A stretch of 64,000 nt of DNA from Halosolutus amylolyticus (GCF_023566055.1 NZ_JALIQP010000002.1:62001-126000), one strand, 5' to 3'; positions 18,515-27,821 are shown, numbered from the stretch's first letter. Made by a program: numbers and translations. The notes: a model not told the origin generated them from the sequence alone.

Positions 18515-19831
18515 CTATTCGAGCCGAGCGAGGCGATTGAGCGCGTAGATCGTCTGCAAGACGTCCACGCTCTTTCCCTGATCGAAGACGAGTTCGTCAG
18601 TCTCGAGGACGTGTTCCAGGGTGTCGCGGGAGGCGTGTTCCGGTGCGGCTGCGATCCCCGCGTCGGTCTCGTCGACCCACTGCATCACCCGGAGATCGCT
18701 CTTCGAGTCGCCCATCACCAGCGCGAACGGATCGCCGACGCCGAGTACCTCGAGCGCTCGCTCGACCCCGACGACCTTGTTGAGTTCCAGACTGCCGATC
18801 TCGGCCGCGTCGGCCTCGTAGTAGGCGACGTCGATCCGATCCAGGATCTCGGTCAGGGTTTCGGGCACCGCGTCGACGTCGAGATCCGGGTAGGCCGCCT
18901 CACCTTCGAGGACACCCCTGATCTCGGGATCCTGCGCGGCGTAGAAGGCACGGGTCCAGTCGCGGACGGCTTCCCCCTCGAGTACGATATCGCCGTTGGC
19001 GTCGCTCGCGTCGCCCTCGCCGTCGTCACCGCTGGTCTCGCGCTCGTCGTCGAGACCGAGCGCCGTCCCTACCGCGTCCGCGAGCAGGTCGATCAGGTAC
19101 ACCAGCGCTTCGTCGATGATCTCGCGTGCCTTCGAGGACCCGGTCTCGTAGTTGGGCTTCATCGTGACGTTGAACTCGTTGCCCTGCAGGTGACAGCCCC
19201 GCCGCAGGTTCTCAGGGGCCCCCGGAAGCACGCGCGATCGCACGTCGTCGAAGACGTCGCGGATCTCCGCGTCCAGGTCCTCGTAGAGGAGTTGCTTCGT
19301 CTCCGCGCCGTGGCCCGGCGTGAACACGCCCGTCCCGGCCTCGTAGACGATCGAGAGATCCCCCGAGTGGACGATCTCGCTGCCGAGCCCCTGGATCGCG
19401 AACCCCTTGACGTTCTCCAGGGTCTGACCCGTACAGATGACGATCGGAACCCCGGCCTCGTGGAACTCCGTCAGTACGTGGAGCGTGTCCCGCGGAATCT
19501 CGTTGTCGGTGCCGCCGGCCGAGCGGAGCGTCTCGTCGACGTCCAGGACGAGGACGTTCACCGCGCGGCCGTACTTGGCGTCGAGGTCGAGCGCGGTGAA
19601 CGCCTGGTCGCGGGTCGCGCGGGCCGCGATCTCCGCGAACGTCTCACCGGCCGCGAAGTCCGATCGGATCTCGTCTTTCCGCTCCTCGAGTTCCTCCTGG
19701 ACGCCCTGCCAGTGTTCGAGGGCGACCCGGGAGTCGACGGCCGGAAAGACGTCGACGAACTCCTGGTACTCCCGTAACGTCTTCGTGTCGTACTCGTCGT
19801 AGAGGCGATAGACGAGGTCGTATCGTTCCAT
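18515..19831 (-). CDS. HAD-superfamily hydrolase with N-terminal extension
   Basis: 438 residues. The HAD nucleophile motif is LVLDVDETLRSAGG (Asp-x-Asp), about residue 95, motif II is VPIVICTGQT and the late motif is FALVMGDSKSDLRVMQWVD, which together match the Cof/sucrose-phosphatase-like branch. An N-terminal 90-residue helical extension (REYQEFVDVFPAVDSRVALE) and an acidic insert about residues 255-275 (DDERETSGDDGEGDASDANG) are unusual. Phosphatase activity on a sugar or other small phosphate is likely, substrate unknown. Confidence 0.8.
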   Translation of the reverse strand: MERYDLVYRLYDEYDTKTLREYQEFVDVFPAVDSRVALEHWQGVQEELEERKDEIRSDFAAGETFAEIAARATRDQAFTALDLDAKYGRAVNVLVLDVDETLRSAGGTDNEIPRDTLHVLTEFHEAGVPIVICTGQTLENVKGFAIQGLGSEIVHSGDLSIVYEAGTGVFTPGHGAETKQLLYEDLDAEIRDVFDDVRSRVLPGAPENLRRGCHLQGNEFNVTMKPNYETGSSKAREIIDEALVYLIDLLADAVGTALGLDDERETSGDDGEGDASDANGDIVLEGEAVRDWTRAFYAAQDPEIRGVLEGEAAYPDLDVDAVPETLTEILDRIDVAYYEADAAEIGSLELNKVVGVERALEVLGVGDPFALVMGDSKSDLRVMQWVDETDAGIAAAPEHASRDTLEHVLETDELVFDQGKSVDVLQTIYALNRLARLE

Positions 19832-19939
19832 GTCCCCTACAGGCGTCGGCAGTGGGATAATCGTTTCCAGTCGGCATGCGTCGTGGCCACCGTCGGCCGG
19901 CCGCGACCGGGGACATGGCCGTGGGTCCGCCTCACAGCC

Positions 19940-19948
19940 TTTATAAAA
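19940..19948 (+). promoter_or_regulatory. TATA-like box of gfcR
   Basis: tttataaaa, 24-32 bases before the ATG at 19972; it fixes the start there. Confidence 0.7.
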
Positions 19949-19971
19949 GCCGCACGCGAATTCGAGGACAT

Positions 19972-20628
19972 ATGAAAAACGTGGACGACCTCATCGAGAG
20001 TGCAGCCGAACTCGCCTCTCGAGGGCTCTCGAAGGGCGAAATTGCCGACGAGTTGAACGTCTCCCGGGAAACCGCGAGCTGGCTCGTCGAGCGAAGCGGC
20101 GCGACGACGCAACCGACCGACCAGGCCACACCCGAGTCCGCCCAACCCCGTGCGAACGGGCCGCAGGACATCCACGTGGACTGGTCGGCGATCGGTCGCG
20201 ACAGCAAGCGCATGGGCGCGATCGCGGAAGCGATGGCCGACATGCTCGCCAAGCACGGGGAGGACGTCGACCTCACGATCGGGATCGAGAAGGCCGGCGG
20301 CCCGATCGCGACGCTCGTCGCGCGCGAACTGGAGACCGACCTGGGGACCTATACCCCCGCGAAACACCAGTGGGAGGAAGGCGACATCGAGGAACTCGGA
20401 GGCACGTTCTCGCGGAACTTCGCCGGTATCCGCGACCGGGAGTGTTACATCGTCGACGACACGATCACGAGCGGCACGACGATGCGCGAGACGATCGAGG
20501 CCATCCGTGCGGAGGGCGGCGAACCGCTGGCCTGTATCGTGCTGGCGGACAAACAGGGCCTCGAGGAACTCGAGGGCGTCCCCGTCTACTCGCTGTTGCA
20601 GGTCATCAGCGTCGGCCAGGAGGAGTGA
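19972..20628 (+). CDS. gfcR: GfcR: HTH domain fused to an orotate-phosphoribosyltransferase-like domain
   Basis: 218 residues. Residues 1-50 form a helix-turn-helix (LSKGEIADELNVSRETASWL). Residues 70-218 form a type I phosphoribosyltransferase fold with the PRPP loop CYIVDDTITSGTTMRET. In haloarchaea this architecture is the transcription regulator GfcR, known in Haloferax to control genes of glycolysis, gluconeogenesis and sugar uptake through TATA-adjacent sites; the PRTase part probably senses a phosphorylated ligand rather than catalysing. An actual orotate phosphoribosyltransferase is less likely because of the HTH fusion. Leaderless message. Confidence 0.9.
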   Translation: MKNVDDLIESAAELASRGLSKGEIADELNVSRETASWLVERSGATTQPTDQATPESAQPRANGPQDIHVDWSAIGRDSKRMGAIAEAMADMLAKHGEDVDLTIGIEKAGGPIATLVARELETDLGTYTPAKHQWEEGDIEELGGTFSRNFAGIRDRECYIVDDTITSGTTMRETIEAIRAEGGEPLACIVLADKQGLEELEGVPVYSLLQVISVGQEE

Positions 20629-20700
20629 CGCGGCCCGGCAGTCGCTGACCGATCGTGACGTCGGTGTTCAAAAAACGGAGTTCGCGGAGACGGGTCGGTC

Positions 20701-21663
20701 CTAGCCGTGGATGCCCATCGCTTCGATCTGTTCCTGGTAGCGGTTCCGGATCGTCACTTCGGTCACCTGGGCAACGTCTGCGACCTCGCGCTGGGTCTTC
20801 TTCTCGTTGCAAAGCAGCGACGCGGCGTAGATCGCGGCCGCAGCGTAGCCGGTGGGTGACTTGCCCGAGAGGAGCCCTTCCTCGGCCGTCTTCTCGATGA
20901 TCTCGTTGGCCTTGGTCTGGACCTCTTCGGAGAGTTCGAGTTCGGAGCAGAATCGCGGGACGTACTTTTTCGGGTCGACGGGGCGCATCTCGAGACCGAG
21001 TTCCTGCGAGATGTACCGATACGTGCGACCGATCTCTTTCCGTTCGACGCGTGAGACTTCCGAAATCTCTTCGAGACTGCGCGGGATCCCTTCCTTTCGA
21101 CAGGCGGCGTACAGTGCCGACGTCGCGACGCCCTCGATCGAGCGGCCCCGGATGAGGTCCTCCTTGAGCGCGCGTCGATAGATGACCGACGCGACCTCGC
21201 GGACCGACCGCGGGACCCCCAGCGCGGATGCCATCCGGTCGATTTCGCTGAGCGCGAACTGCAGGTTTCGTTCGCCGGCGTCTTTCGTTCGAATGCGCTC
21301 CTGCCACTTGCGCAGCCGGTGCATCTGGCTGCGCTTTTTCGAGGAGATGGACCGCCCGTACGCGTCCTTGTCCTTCCAGTCGATCGTCGTCGTCAGCCCC
21401 TTGTCGTGCATCGTCTGGGTCGTCGGCGCGCCGACGCGGGACTTCTCCTGTCGTTCCTGGTGGTTGAACGCCCGCCACTCAGGGCCGGGGTCGATCTTTT
21501 CTTCCTCCACGACGAGCCCACAGTCTTCACAGATGAGCTCACCCCGGTCGGAGTCCTTTACGAGATTGTCCGATTCACACTCGGGGCAGGCACGTACCCC
21601 CTCCTGATCCTCGGTCTCGTCCGTCTCACGCGTTCGCTCCCGCTGGCGGGTGGACCGTGTCAT
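20701..21663 (-). CDS. tfb: transcription initiation factor IIB (TFB)
   Basis: 320 residues. N-terminal zinc ribbon with CPEC and CEDC knuckles ([20 protein letters not shown]), a B-finger/linker with the conserved [19 protein letters not shown], then two cyclin repeats ([20 protein letters not shown] and [20 protein letters not shown]), ending in the [23 protein letters not shown]. It bridges TBP on the TATA box and RNA polymerase. Haloarchaea keep several TFBs; which paralogue this is cannot be told. An AT-rich promoter lies just upstream on the minus strand. Confidence 0.97.
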   Translation of the reverse strand: MTRSTRQRERTRETDETEDQEGVRACPECESDNLVKDSDRGELICEDCGLVVEEEKIDPGPEWRAFNHQERQEKSRVGAPTTQTMHDKGLTTTIDWKDKDAYGRSISSKKRSQMHRLRKWQERIRTKDAGERNLQFALSEIDRMASALGVPRSVREVASVIYRRALKEDLIRGRSIEGVATSALYAACRKEGIPRSLEEISEVSRVERKEIGRTYRYISQELGLEMRPVDPKKYVPRFCSELELSEEVQTKANEIIEKTAEEGLLSGKSPTGYAAAAIYAASLLCNEKKTQREVADVAQVTEVTIRNRYQEQIEAMGIHG

Positions 21664-21690
21664 CGCACTTTTATAGTAGTATCACCAAAG

Positions 21691-21698
21691 TATATAAA
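21691..21698 (-). promoter_or_regulatory. TATA-like box of tfb
   Basis: Minus-strand tttatata, 28-35 bases before the ATG at 21663. A second TATA-like ctataaaa lies only ten bases from the ATG and is probably too close to serve. Confidence 0.55.
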
Positions 21699-21825
21699 CC
21701 CTTGGGAAGGGTTTTCGGGTAATGGTACGTATCTGCCGAAAACAGCACATCTGGGACCTCAGACGCGAAGTTTACGATTTGGAACCGGAAAGCCTTTATC
21801 CCAATCCTACCGACCGCAGCCACGA

Positions 21826-22419
21826 ATGCCGGTCATCGAGTGCGACGTCGACGCGGCCCGCGATCGTCTCGAGCAAGCAGGTGTCAGCGTCGAAACCGGG
21901 AACACGGATCACGAGCGATGGCGTGCGAGCCGCGGCAACGCGACCGCAATCGCGTACGACGACAAAGTGGTGATCCAGGGCGGGACGCCGCGGGATCTCG
22001 AGGCACTGCTCCGGGAGGACGGCGGTCGCGCGCACGTCTACTTCGACGGTGCGGCCCGCGGTAACCCGGGGCCGGCGGCGATCGGCTGGGTGATCGTCAC
22101 GGGCGACGGAATCGTCGCCGAAGGGAGCGAGCGGATCGGGCGCGCGACGAACAACCAGGCCGAGTACGAGGCGCTCGTCGCCGCCCTCGAAGCGGCCCGC
22201 GACTACGGCTACGACGAGGTCCACCTGCGCGGCGACTCCGAACTGATCGTCAAACAGGTCCGCGGCGAGTACGACACGAACGATCCCGAACTGCGCGAGA
22301 AGCGCGTAACCGTCCACGAACTCCTCGCCGCGTTCGACGAGTGGACCATAGAGCACGTCCCGCGCGAAGTCAACGATCGGGCGGACGGGCTGGCGAACGA
22401 GGCCCTCGACGCGGCCTGA
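21826..22419 (+). CDS. rnhA: ribonuclease HI, archaeal type
   Basis: 197 residues. It cuts RNA in RNA-DNA hybrids. Residues 1-65 are an N-terminal extension (MPVIECDVDAARDRLEQAGV). The RNase H domain follows: AHVYFDGAARGNPGPAAIGW (first catalytic Asp), NNQAEYEALVAALEAARDYG (Glu), VHLRGDSELIVKQVRGEY (Asp) and EVNDRADGLANEAL (last Asp), so the DEDD set is complete. A TATA-like cctttatc at 21793-21800 supports the ATG at 21826 as a leaderless start. The following gene is the conserved companion found behind rnhA in haloarchaea. Confidence 0.95.
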   Translation: MPVIECDVDAARDRLEQAGVSVETGNTDHERWRASRGNATAIAYDDKVVIQGGTPRDLEALLREDGGRAHVYFDGAARGNPGPAAIGWVIVTGDGIVAEGSERIGRATNNQAEYEALVAALEAARDYGYDEVHLRGDSELIVKQVRGEYDTNDPELREKRVTVHELLAAFDEWTIEHVPREVNDRADGLANEALDAA

Positions 22420-22490
22420 CCCGCCGACCGGGACGGGTGAACGACCGCGGACCGGCAAGGGGAAAATCCCTCGAGCACGAACGAGCCGAC

Positions 22491-23120
22491 ATGGACGATC
22501 GGAACGCGACCGACGCCGACGACGAGAGCGAACTCCCGGCCGACGTCGTCGACGACGCCGAACGACTCACCAGGCTCGAACGACAGGCGATCGACGAGAA
22601 CGAACGCACGGCGTACGCAGAGCGCCGCGACGACCTGCTCGCCGATCACGGGTTCACGTCTCGCGTCCGGGACGATTCCGGAGCCGCCACGCTCGTGCTC
22701 CACCCCGCGGAGTGGCTCGCGGACGGCGTCGTCCGGACCGATCGCATCGACGACACCTCGCGCGCGATCGAAATTCCGCTGGAAGGGGCGGACAACCCGG
22801 ACGACTGGGACGCAGTCGACGAACGCAACCGGGAACTCGCCCGCGAAGTCGAGGCAGTTCACGGCGACGTCCACGGTGCCAACGCGGCCGCACTCGCCGA
22901 TTTCCTGGGCAATCACTACGCGAAGCCGATCGAATCGGCGACGGCCGCCGAACTCGAGGAGTTCCGATCGGAGTACTTCGTGCGCAACGCCTGGCCCAGC
23001 GAAAAACAACGGCAGGTAATCGACGACTCGATCAGACTCGTCTTCGAGACGGCCGGTGAACCGGTGCCCGGATTCCAGGTTCAGTCGTCGTCTGCGAACG
23101 ACGGGACGCCACGCTCGTAA
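22491..23120 (+). CDS. conserved haloarchaeal protein of the rnhA operon
   Basis: 209 residues, acidic, starting MDDRNATDADDESELPADVV. Positions 25-60 are helical with many charges (AERLTRLERQAIDENERTAY) and the middle is a mixed alpha/beta segment (GAATLVLHPAEWLADGVVRT). I recognise it as the protein usually annotated as rnhA operon protein in haloarchaea; no enzyme motif is visible. It begins 71 bases after rnhA on the same strand. The final 20 residues are Ser/Gln-rich and probably disordered. Function unknown. Confidence 0.7.
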   Translation: MDDRNATDADDESELPADVVDDAERLTRLERQAIDENERTAYAERRDDLLADHGFTSRVRDDSGAATLVLHPAEWLADGVVRTDRIDDTSRAIEIPLEGADNPDDWDAVDERNRELAREVEAVHGDVHGANAAALADFLGNHYAKPIESATAAELEEFRSEYFVRNAWPSEKQRQVIDDSIRLVFETAGEPVPGFQVQSSSANDGTPRS

Positions 23121-23143
23121 CTCGTCGAGCGGGTGGTCCCGGA

Positions 23144-23512
23144 TTACTGGTTACTGTAGCTCTCGTCGACGATGTCGCGGATCTCGTCGGCGCGATCGTC
23201 GTCCGTGACGACCTTCGAGAGGGTCCACTGGATGCCGTCGAGGACCGCGTCGTAGCCGTCGTCGGTCAGCGAGTACTGGTTCGTTCGCTTGTCCAGTTCG
23301 CTCTTTTCTACCAGTCCGAGGTCGACGAGTTCGTCGAGGTTGGGGTAGAGTCGCCCGTGGTTTACTTCGGTTCCGTAGTACTCCTCGAGTTCGCGCTTGA
23401 TCGCCAGCCCGTACATGGGTTCTTTGGCGAGGATGACGAGGATGTTGTTCTGGAACGCGGTCAGGTCGCGTGCAATACTCTGTTCGCCGGTGATTGATTG
23501 TGCCTCTGACAT
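23144..23512 (-). CDS. PadR-family transcriptional regulator
   Basis: 122 residues. The PadR winged helix spans residues 18-95: DLTAFQNNILVILAKEPMYG, LAIKRELEEYYGTEVNHGRL, YPNLDELVDLGLVEKSELDK, then TNQYSLTDDGYDAV for the wing. The C-terminal 30 residues are acidic. Haloarchaeal PadR proteins bind DNA as dimers to regulate stress or secondary genes. It lies between the rnhA operon and the pyrophosphatase gene and is divergent from the latter, so autoregulation or control of ppa is possible but unproven. Confidence 0.9.
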   Translation of the reverse strand: MSEAQSITGEQSIARDLTAFQNNILVILAKEPMYGLAIKRELEEYYGTEVNHGRLYPNLDELVDLGLVEKSELDKRTNQYSLTDDGYDAVLDGIQWTLSKVVTDDDRADEIRDIVDESYSNQ

Positions 23513-23715
23513 ACGTGTGCAAATGTCACCAGACTATTTAAGACTTGCCAACTATTTGCCCACTTCGGTCGATCAGACGAGGCTAATCGACATCCGCGGG
23601 CCCCGGTACGCTGGTGCGACCGGATCTCGTCCCTCGGCTGTCTGGAAGCCGTCAACTGGAAGATGAAACTCGATTACGAAAGTACTTTTTGATCCACCCG
23701 TGGAGTTTCCGGTAC

Positions 23716-24249
23716 ATGGTCAATCTCTGGGAAGACTTAGAGACCGGACCGAACCCGCCAGAAGAGATCTACGCCGTCGTGGAGTGTCTCAAGGGCGAGC
23801 GCAACAAGTACGAGTACGACAAGGACGTCCCCGGCGTCGTCCTCGATCGCGTGCTCCACAGCAACGTCCACTACCCGTCGGACTACGGCTTCATCCCGCA
23901 GTCGTACTACGACGACGAGGACCCCTTCGACGTGCTCGTCCTCGTCGAGGACCAGACGTTCCCCGGCTGTGTCATCGAGGCTCGCCCGGTCGCGCTGATG
24001 AAGATGGACGACGACGGGGAACAGGACGACAAGGTCATCGCCGTGCCCGCCGAAGATCCCCGGTACGACCACATCGAGGACCTCGAGGACATCCCGCAAC
24101 AGCAACTCGACGAGATCGACGAGTTCTTCGCGACCTACAAGAACTTAGAGGAGGGCAAGGAAGTCGAGACGCAGGGCTGGGAGGACAAGCAGGCGGCCTA
24201 CGACGCGATCGAGCACGCCCAGGACCTCTACGAGGAACACTTCGAGTAG
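23716..24249 (+). CDS. ppa: inorganic pyrophosphatase (family I)
   Basis: 177 residues. It splits pyrophosphate and so drives nucleotide and tRNA-charging reactions. Family I signatures: ERNKYEYDKD, VHYPSDYGFIPQSYYDDEDP with the metal-binding Asp residues of DEDPFDVLVLV, VIAVPAEDPRYDHIEDLEDI and NLEEGKEVETQGWEDKQAAY. Length fits the hexameric archaeal and bacterial enzymes. The ATG at 23716 agrees with the family start (MVNLWEDLETGPNPPEEIYA). Confidence 0.96.
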   Translation: MVNLWEDLETGPNPPEEIYAVVECLKGERNKYEYDKDVPGVVLDRVLHSNVHYPSDYGFIPQSYYDDEDPFDVLVLVEDQTFPGCVIEARPVALMKMDDDGEQDDKVIAVPAEDPRYDHIEDLEDIPQQQLDEIDEFFATYKNLEEGKEVETQGWEDKQAAYDAIEHAQDLYEEHFE

Positions 24250-24446
24250 CCGCTCCGTCGGCAATTACAGCGGAAGCAGGGAGGAGGCCCACGGCTTCAG
24301 TCGTGGGAGAAGTCAGGACCGCGGTGTCGCTTCGACTCCGTTTCCTGCCTTCCGTTTCACGGTCGTGGCCAACCCGGACCAGGGGTGCCATTCGATTCAC
24401 GGGAGTTATCCGGCCGCCCGCGACTCATGCATTATGAGCATGGGTA

Positions 24447-24454
24447 ATTTTATT
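24447..24454 (+). promoter_or_regulatory. TATA-like box of a small ORF
   Basis: attttatt, 28-35 bases before the ATG at 24482. Confidence 0.45.
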
Positions 24455-24481
24455 GGGTGCAGGACCGTAGCTACTCCTGTC

Positions 24482-24607
24482 ATGGCAGCCACCAACCCGT
24501 CCGCCCGCGACTCCTCGTCGGCCCCCAGTTCCGACACCGGCGCCGGAATGAATCATCCGACGGTCGTCCCGACGAACTTCGATCCCGAGGACGACGATCG
24601 AGAGTAG
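24482..24607 (+). CDS. small acidic protein of unknown function
   Basis: 41 residues: MAATNPSARDSSSAPSSDTG followed by AGMNHPTVVPTNFDPEDDDR and E. It is Ser/Ala-rich first and acidic at the end, with no cysteine and no membrane segment. A TATA-like box at the right distance and haloarchaeal composition favour a real gene; a family 1 palindrome lies 90 bases downstream. The NHPTVVPTNFDPEDDD stretch looks like a conserved tail, but I cannot name a family. Confidence 0.5.
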   Translation: MAATNPSARDSSSAPSSDTGAGMNHPTVVPTNFDPEDDDRE

Positions 24608-24697
24608 GCTGGCCACCCGCCCCGCTCTTCAGCCCCCGATTCGTCGGTCCCCCGTCTCGTTCCTCGCTGCCGTTCGATCGCGGATCGGCCAGTCCGA

Positions 24698-24782
24698 CTA
24701 TAGTAACGACTGGAACGAGTTACACACTGATCGCAAGGCGGCTTGCGATCAGGTGTGCATTGATCTTCAGTGGCTGCGATAG
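24698..24782. repeat. dispersed palindromic repeat, family 1, copy B (85 bp)
   Basis: Matches the copy at 12024-12109, best in the inner part (ttacacactgatcgca and tgcgatcaggtgtgcattga are identical). The outer arms have drifted (ctatagtaacgactgg on the left, cagtggctgcgatag on the right), while the inner stem TGATCGCAAG-GCGG-CTTGCGATCA is perfect over ten pairs. Confidence 0.8.
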
Positions 24783-24887
24783 AACCAGTCAGGATTGCCG
24801 CGACCTGCGACACGAGCCCTGTCGCTCCTTCTCGGAAATCGTGTCTCGAAACGAACCTTCTTGTATACGGTCGAACTACGACCGCCC

Positions 24888-26231
24888 ATGGGTCTGTTCG
24901 ATCGATTGCGGGGCGACGGCGATCCCAGGGTCGCATTTATCGGGATCGACGGCGTACCGTATAGCCTCTTGTCGGAACACGAGGAACTGTTTCCCAACTT
25001 CGCCGCCCTCGCCGACGAGGGAACGGCGAGCGAAATCTCCAGCATCGTCCCGCCCGAATCGAGCGCCTGCTGGCCGTCACTCACGACGGGGATGAACCCC
25101 GGCGAAACCGGCGTCTACGGCTTCCAGGATCGCGAAGTCGGTACGTACGACACCTACGTTCCGATGGGTCGAGAGGTGCAGGCCGATCGGGTCTGGGACC
25201 GCGTCCAGGAGGCGGGTCGCCAGTCGACGGTGCTGAACGTCCCCGTCACCTTCCCGCCACAGCGGAACGTCCAGCGGATGGTCTCCGGCTTTCTCTCTCC
25301 CGGTCTCGACAAGGCCGCCTATCCGGACGACGTCCGGGACCACCTCGAGTCGATCGACTACCGGATCGACGTCGATCCGAAACTCGGTCACGAGGACGAC
25401 AAGGCCGCGTTCATCGAGGACGCCCACGCCACGGTCGACGCCCGGTTCGAGGCGTTCGAACACTACATCGAGGAAGACGACTGGGACCTGTTCTTCGGCG
25501 TCTTCATGACGACCGATCGGGTCAACCACTTCCTGTTCAAAGACTACGAGCGAGACGGCGAGTACCGAGACGAGTTTCTGGACTTCTATAAGAAGATCGA
25601 CGATTACATCGGTCGCCTGCGAGAGGCGATGCCGGAAGACGTCACGCTGATCGTCGCCTCGGACCACGGCTTTACGAGCCTCGACTACGAGGTCCACTTC
25701 AACGAGTGGCTCCGGGAACAGGGCTGGCTCTCCTTCGAGACCGACGACCCCGAGGAACTCGGCGACATCGCCTCGGACACGAAAGCGTACTCGTTCATCC
25801 CCGGCCGTTTCTACATCAACCTCGAGGGCCGCGAACCGCGCGGATCGGTCCCCGAAGACGAGTACGACGCCGTCCGGGACGAACTCAAGGCCGACCTCGA
25901 GGCCCTCGAAGGGCCGGACGGGCGGGCAGTCGTCGAACGCGTCGTCGAGAAGGAGGACGCGTTCCGGGGCGACCACGACGACATTGCGCCCGACCTCGTC
26001 GCCATCCCGAACAAGGGCTTCGACCTCAAGTCGGGATTCAAGGCCGACTCCGAAATCTTCGACACCGGGCCCCGCAACGGCATGCACAGCTTCGACGACA
26101 CCGCCCTGTACATCGACCATCCCGAGGCGTCGATCGGCGACGCCGACCTCTTCGACATCACGCCGACGATCCTCGACCTGATGGACGTCGAGTACAGTCG
26201 CGGCGACTTCGACGGCGCGAGTCTCGTCTAG
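24888..26231 (+). CDS. alkaline-phosphatase-superfamily protein (type I phosphodiesterase/nucleotide pyrophosphatase-like)
   Basis: 447 residues. The N-terminus has VAFIGIDGVPYSLL (metal Asp) and the nucleophile region PPESSACWPSLTTGMNPGET, where a Ser/Thr is expected to attack. Later metal motifs are MTTDRVNHF, LIVASDHGFTSLDYEVHFNE and MHSFDDTALYIDHP. The overall plan matches AP-superfamily phosphodiesterases such as cofactor-independent phosphoglycerate mutase relatives and nucleotide pyrophosphatases; archaeal members are often linked to glycolipid or nucleotide-sugar work. Substrate unknown. A TATA-like ttgtatac near 24861-24868 supports the start at 24888 as leaderless. Confidence 0.88.
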   Translation: MGLFDRLRGDGDPRVAFIGIDGVPYSLLSEHEELFPNFAALADEGTASEISSIVPPESSACWPSLTTGMNPGETGVYGFQDREVGTYDTYVPMGREVQADRVWDRVQEAGRQSTVLNVPVTFPPQRNVQRMVSGFLSPGLDKAAYPDDVRDHLESIDYRIDVDPKLGHEDDKAAFIEDAHATVDARFEAFEHYIEEDDWDLFFGVFMTTDRVNHFLFKDYERDGEYRDEFLDFYKKIDDYIGRLREAMPEDVTLIVASDHGFTSLDYEVHFNEWLREQGWLSFETDDPEELGDIASDTKAYSFIPGRFYINLEGREPRGSVPEDEYDAVRDELKADLEALEGPDGRAVVERVVEKEDAFRGDHDDIAPDLVAIPNKGFDLKSGFKADSEIFDTGPRNGMHSFDDTALYIDHPEASIGDADLFDITPTILDLMDVEYSRGDFDGASLV

Positions 26232-26286
26232 GATCGCCGTCCGCAGTTCGATTCCGTTTTCCGGGCGCGGGGACCGAACCTCGGGT

Positions 26287-26706
26287 ATGGAAGAAGTGAT
26301 CCACGCCCGCGGCCACGAGCACGTCACCGCCGAACACGTGAGCACGTTCGAGGTGACGACCGACGACTATCTCACTCCTGCCGGCGACTGCATTCTCGCG
26401 ATCGAAGCCGATCGCGCGCCGGCGGACTTCGATTCCGACTTCGTCACAGCCTGCCAGGACCGGGACGCGACGATCACGGTGACGATCGAGGCCGACGGCC
26501 ACACCGAGACCGTTGAGGGACGAGGTCACCCCGACCTCGAGTTCACCAACGAGCGAAGCGCAGTCGGACGGACCAGCGACTACGTGGACGACCGGACGGT
26601 CGTGACCGGGGCCGAGTTCGCGGCCGAGGGGTTCGATCGTGACCTCGTCGACGCGCTGGCCGACGGTGCCGAGGCGACGGTGACGATCGGCGTCGAGCGA
26701 CGCTGA
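26287..26706 (+). CDS. DUF371-family protein
   Basis: 139 residues. The opening EEVIHARGHEHVTAEHVSTFEVT and the segment ITVTIEADGHTETVEGRGHP followed by LEFTNERSAVGRTSDYVDDR are typical of DUF371, an archaeal family whose few structures show a small beta barrel. Several His residues are conserved near the start. No function is established. It lies 55 bases after the phosphodiesterase gene on the same strand. Confidence 0.85.
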   Translation: MEEVIHARGHEHVTAEHVSTFEVTTDDYLTPAGDCILAIEADRAPADFDSDFVTACQDRDATITVTIEADGHTETVEGRGHPDLEFTNERSAVGRTSDYVDDRTVVTGAEFAAEGFDRDLVDALADGAEATVTIGVERR

Positions 26707-26787
26707 CTGGTGGGGAACCGCACGGTGAGACGAGCGATCGATTCCGGTTCCGTCGTCGTTTTGGGTGCCGCGTGCGAAGGGCGCTCC

Positions 26788-27600
26788 ATGAGTGACGATC
26801 CGGAGCCTGCGGTCAACATCAGCGGCGGGACGGCCGGCGGTGGCGCGCCCGCCGAGTTCGATCCGGCGACCGCCGACACGCGGGCCGAGCGCGTGGTCGA
26901 CCGGCTCGGCGAACTGTACTGGCAGAAATCCTACGGCGGCCGGGACGCCTTCACCTGTCTCGTACGGACGATCCTGAGCCAGAATACGAGCGACAAGGCG
27001 AGCCAGCCGGCCCACGACGCGCTGATCTCGAAGTACGACGGTGAGGGCGTCGATCTCGCCGAGTCGCTCGCGAACGCCGAGCAGTCGACGCTCGCGGAGA
27101 CGATCAGTTCCGCCGGGCTGTACAACCAGAAGTCCGAGATCCTCATCGCGACCGCCGAGTGGGTACTCGAGGAGTTCGGCTCTGCGGTCGCCTTCGACGA
27201 GTTCGTCACGGACGAGGGCCCGGAGACGGTCCGCGAAACCCTGCTCGAAGTGCGGGGCGTCGGTCCCAAGACCGCCGACTGCGTCCTGCTGTTCGCGGGC
27301 GGTCGCGGCGGCGTCTTTCCGGTCGACACGCACGTCCACCGGATCTACCGCCGGCTGGGAATTGCCGATCCCGACGCCGATCACGAGGACGTTCGGGCCG
27401 TCCTCGAACGCGACGTCCCCGCCGCGAAGTGCGGCTTCGGCCACACCGCGACGATCCAGTTCGGTCGCGAGTACTGCACGGCGCGGAAACCAGCCTGTCT
27501 CGACGACCCCGACGCGTGTCCGATGGCCGACCTGTGCGATCAGGTCGGCGTCTACCCGGCGTCCGACGAGGTCGTCGACCCCGCCGCGACGATCGAGTGA
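26788..27600 (+). CDS. nth: endonuclease III (DNA glycosylase/AP lyase)
   Basis: 270 residues. It removes oxidised pyrimidines and nicks the abasic site. The HhH motif is LLEVRGVGPKTADCVLLFAG with the Schiff-base Lys, and the catalytic Asp is in FPVDTHVHRIYRRLG. Four C-terminal cysteines for a [4Fe-4S] cluster are present in REYCTARKPACLDDPDACPM and DLC, but spaced C-x6-C-x6-C-x5-C, four residues longer in the middle than the common C-x6-C-x2-C-x5-C. An N-terminal Gly-rich 35-residue extension precedes the domain. The ATG at 26788 is chosen because coding quality drops upstream. Confidence 0.93.
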   Translation: MSDDPEPAVNISGGTAGGGAPAEFDPATADTRAERVVDRLGELYWQKSYGGRDAFTCLVRTILSQNTSDKASQPAHDALISKYDGEGVDLAESLANAEQSTLAETISSAGLYNQKSEILIATAEWVLEEFGSAVAFDEFVTDEGPETVRETLLEVRGVGPKTADCVLLFAGGRGGVFPVDTHVHRIYRRLGIADPDADHEDVRAVLERDVPAAKCGFGHTATIQFGREYCTARKPACLDDPDACPMADLCDQVGVYPASDEVVDPAATIE

Positions 27601-27780
27601 GTACGGATTCGGACCCCGATCGTGAACCTGACGCGACGATCCGCATCCGTTCCTCGCCATTCTCGGATTCGAAACACGGGACTCGGACGGCCACCGGATC
27701 GTTGCGTTGCCGATCAGCTACCGGGTCGTACACCAGTAGTCGACAACTGAATCGTACCGTCGCCAACCAACCGCGTGGCC

Positions 27781-27821
27781 GAATCGCGCGCTCGCCGCTC
27801 ATCGATGCGAGCGCGCGATTC
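27781..27821. repeat. 15-bp perfect inverted repeat, hairpin
   Basis: GAATCGCGCGCTCGC and its exact complement flank an 11-base loop. It lies in the gap between the convergent nth and aCPSF1 genes and may help end transcription from either side. Confidence 0.8.

Noticed and set aside
19972-20628. Orotate phosphoribosyltransferase PyrE
   Set aside because: The N-terminal helix-turn-helix fused to the PRTase fold matches the regulator GfcR better than the biosynthetic enzyme.
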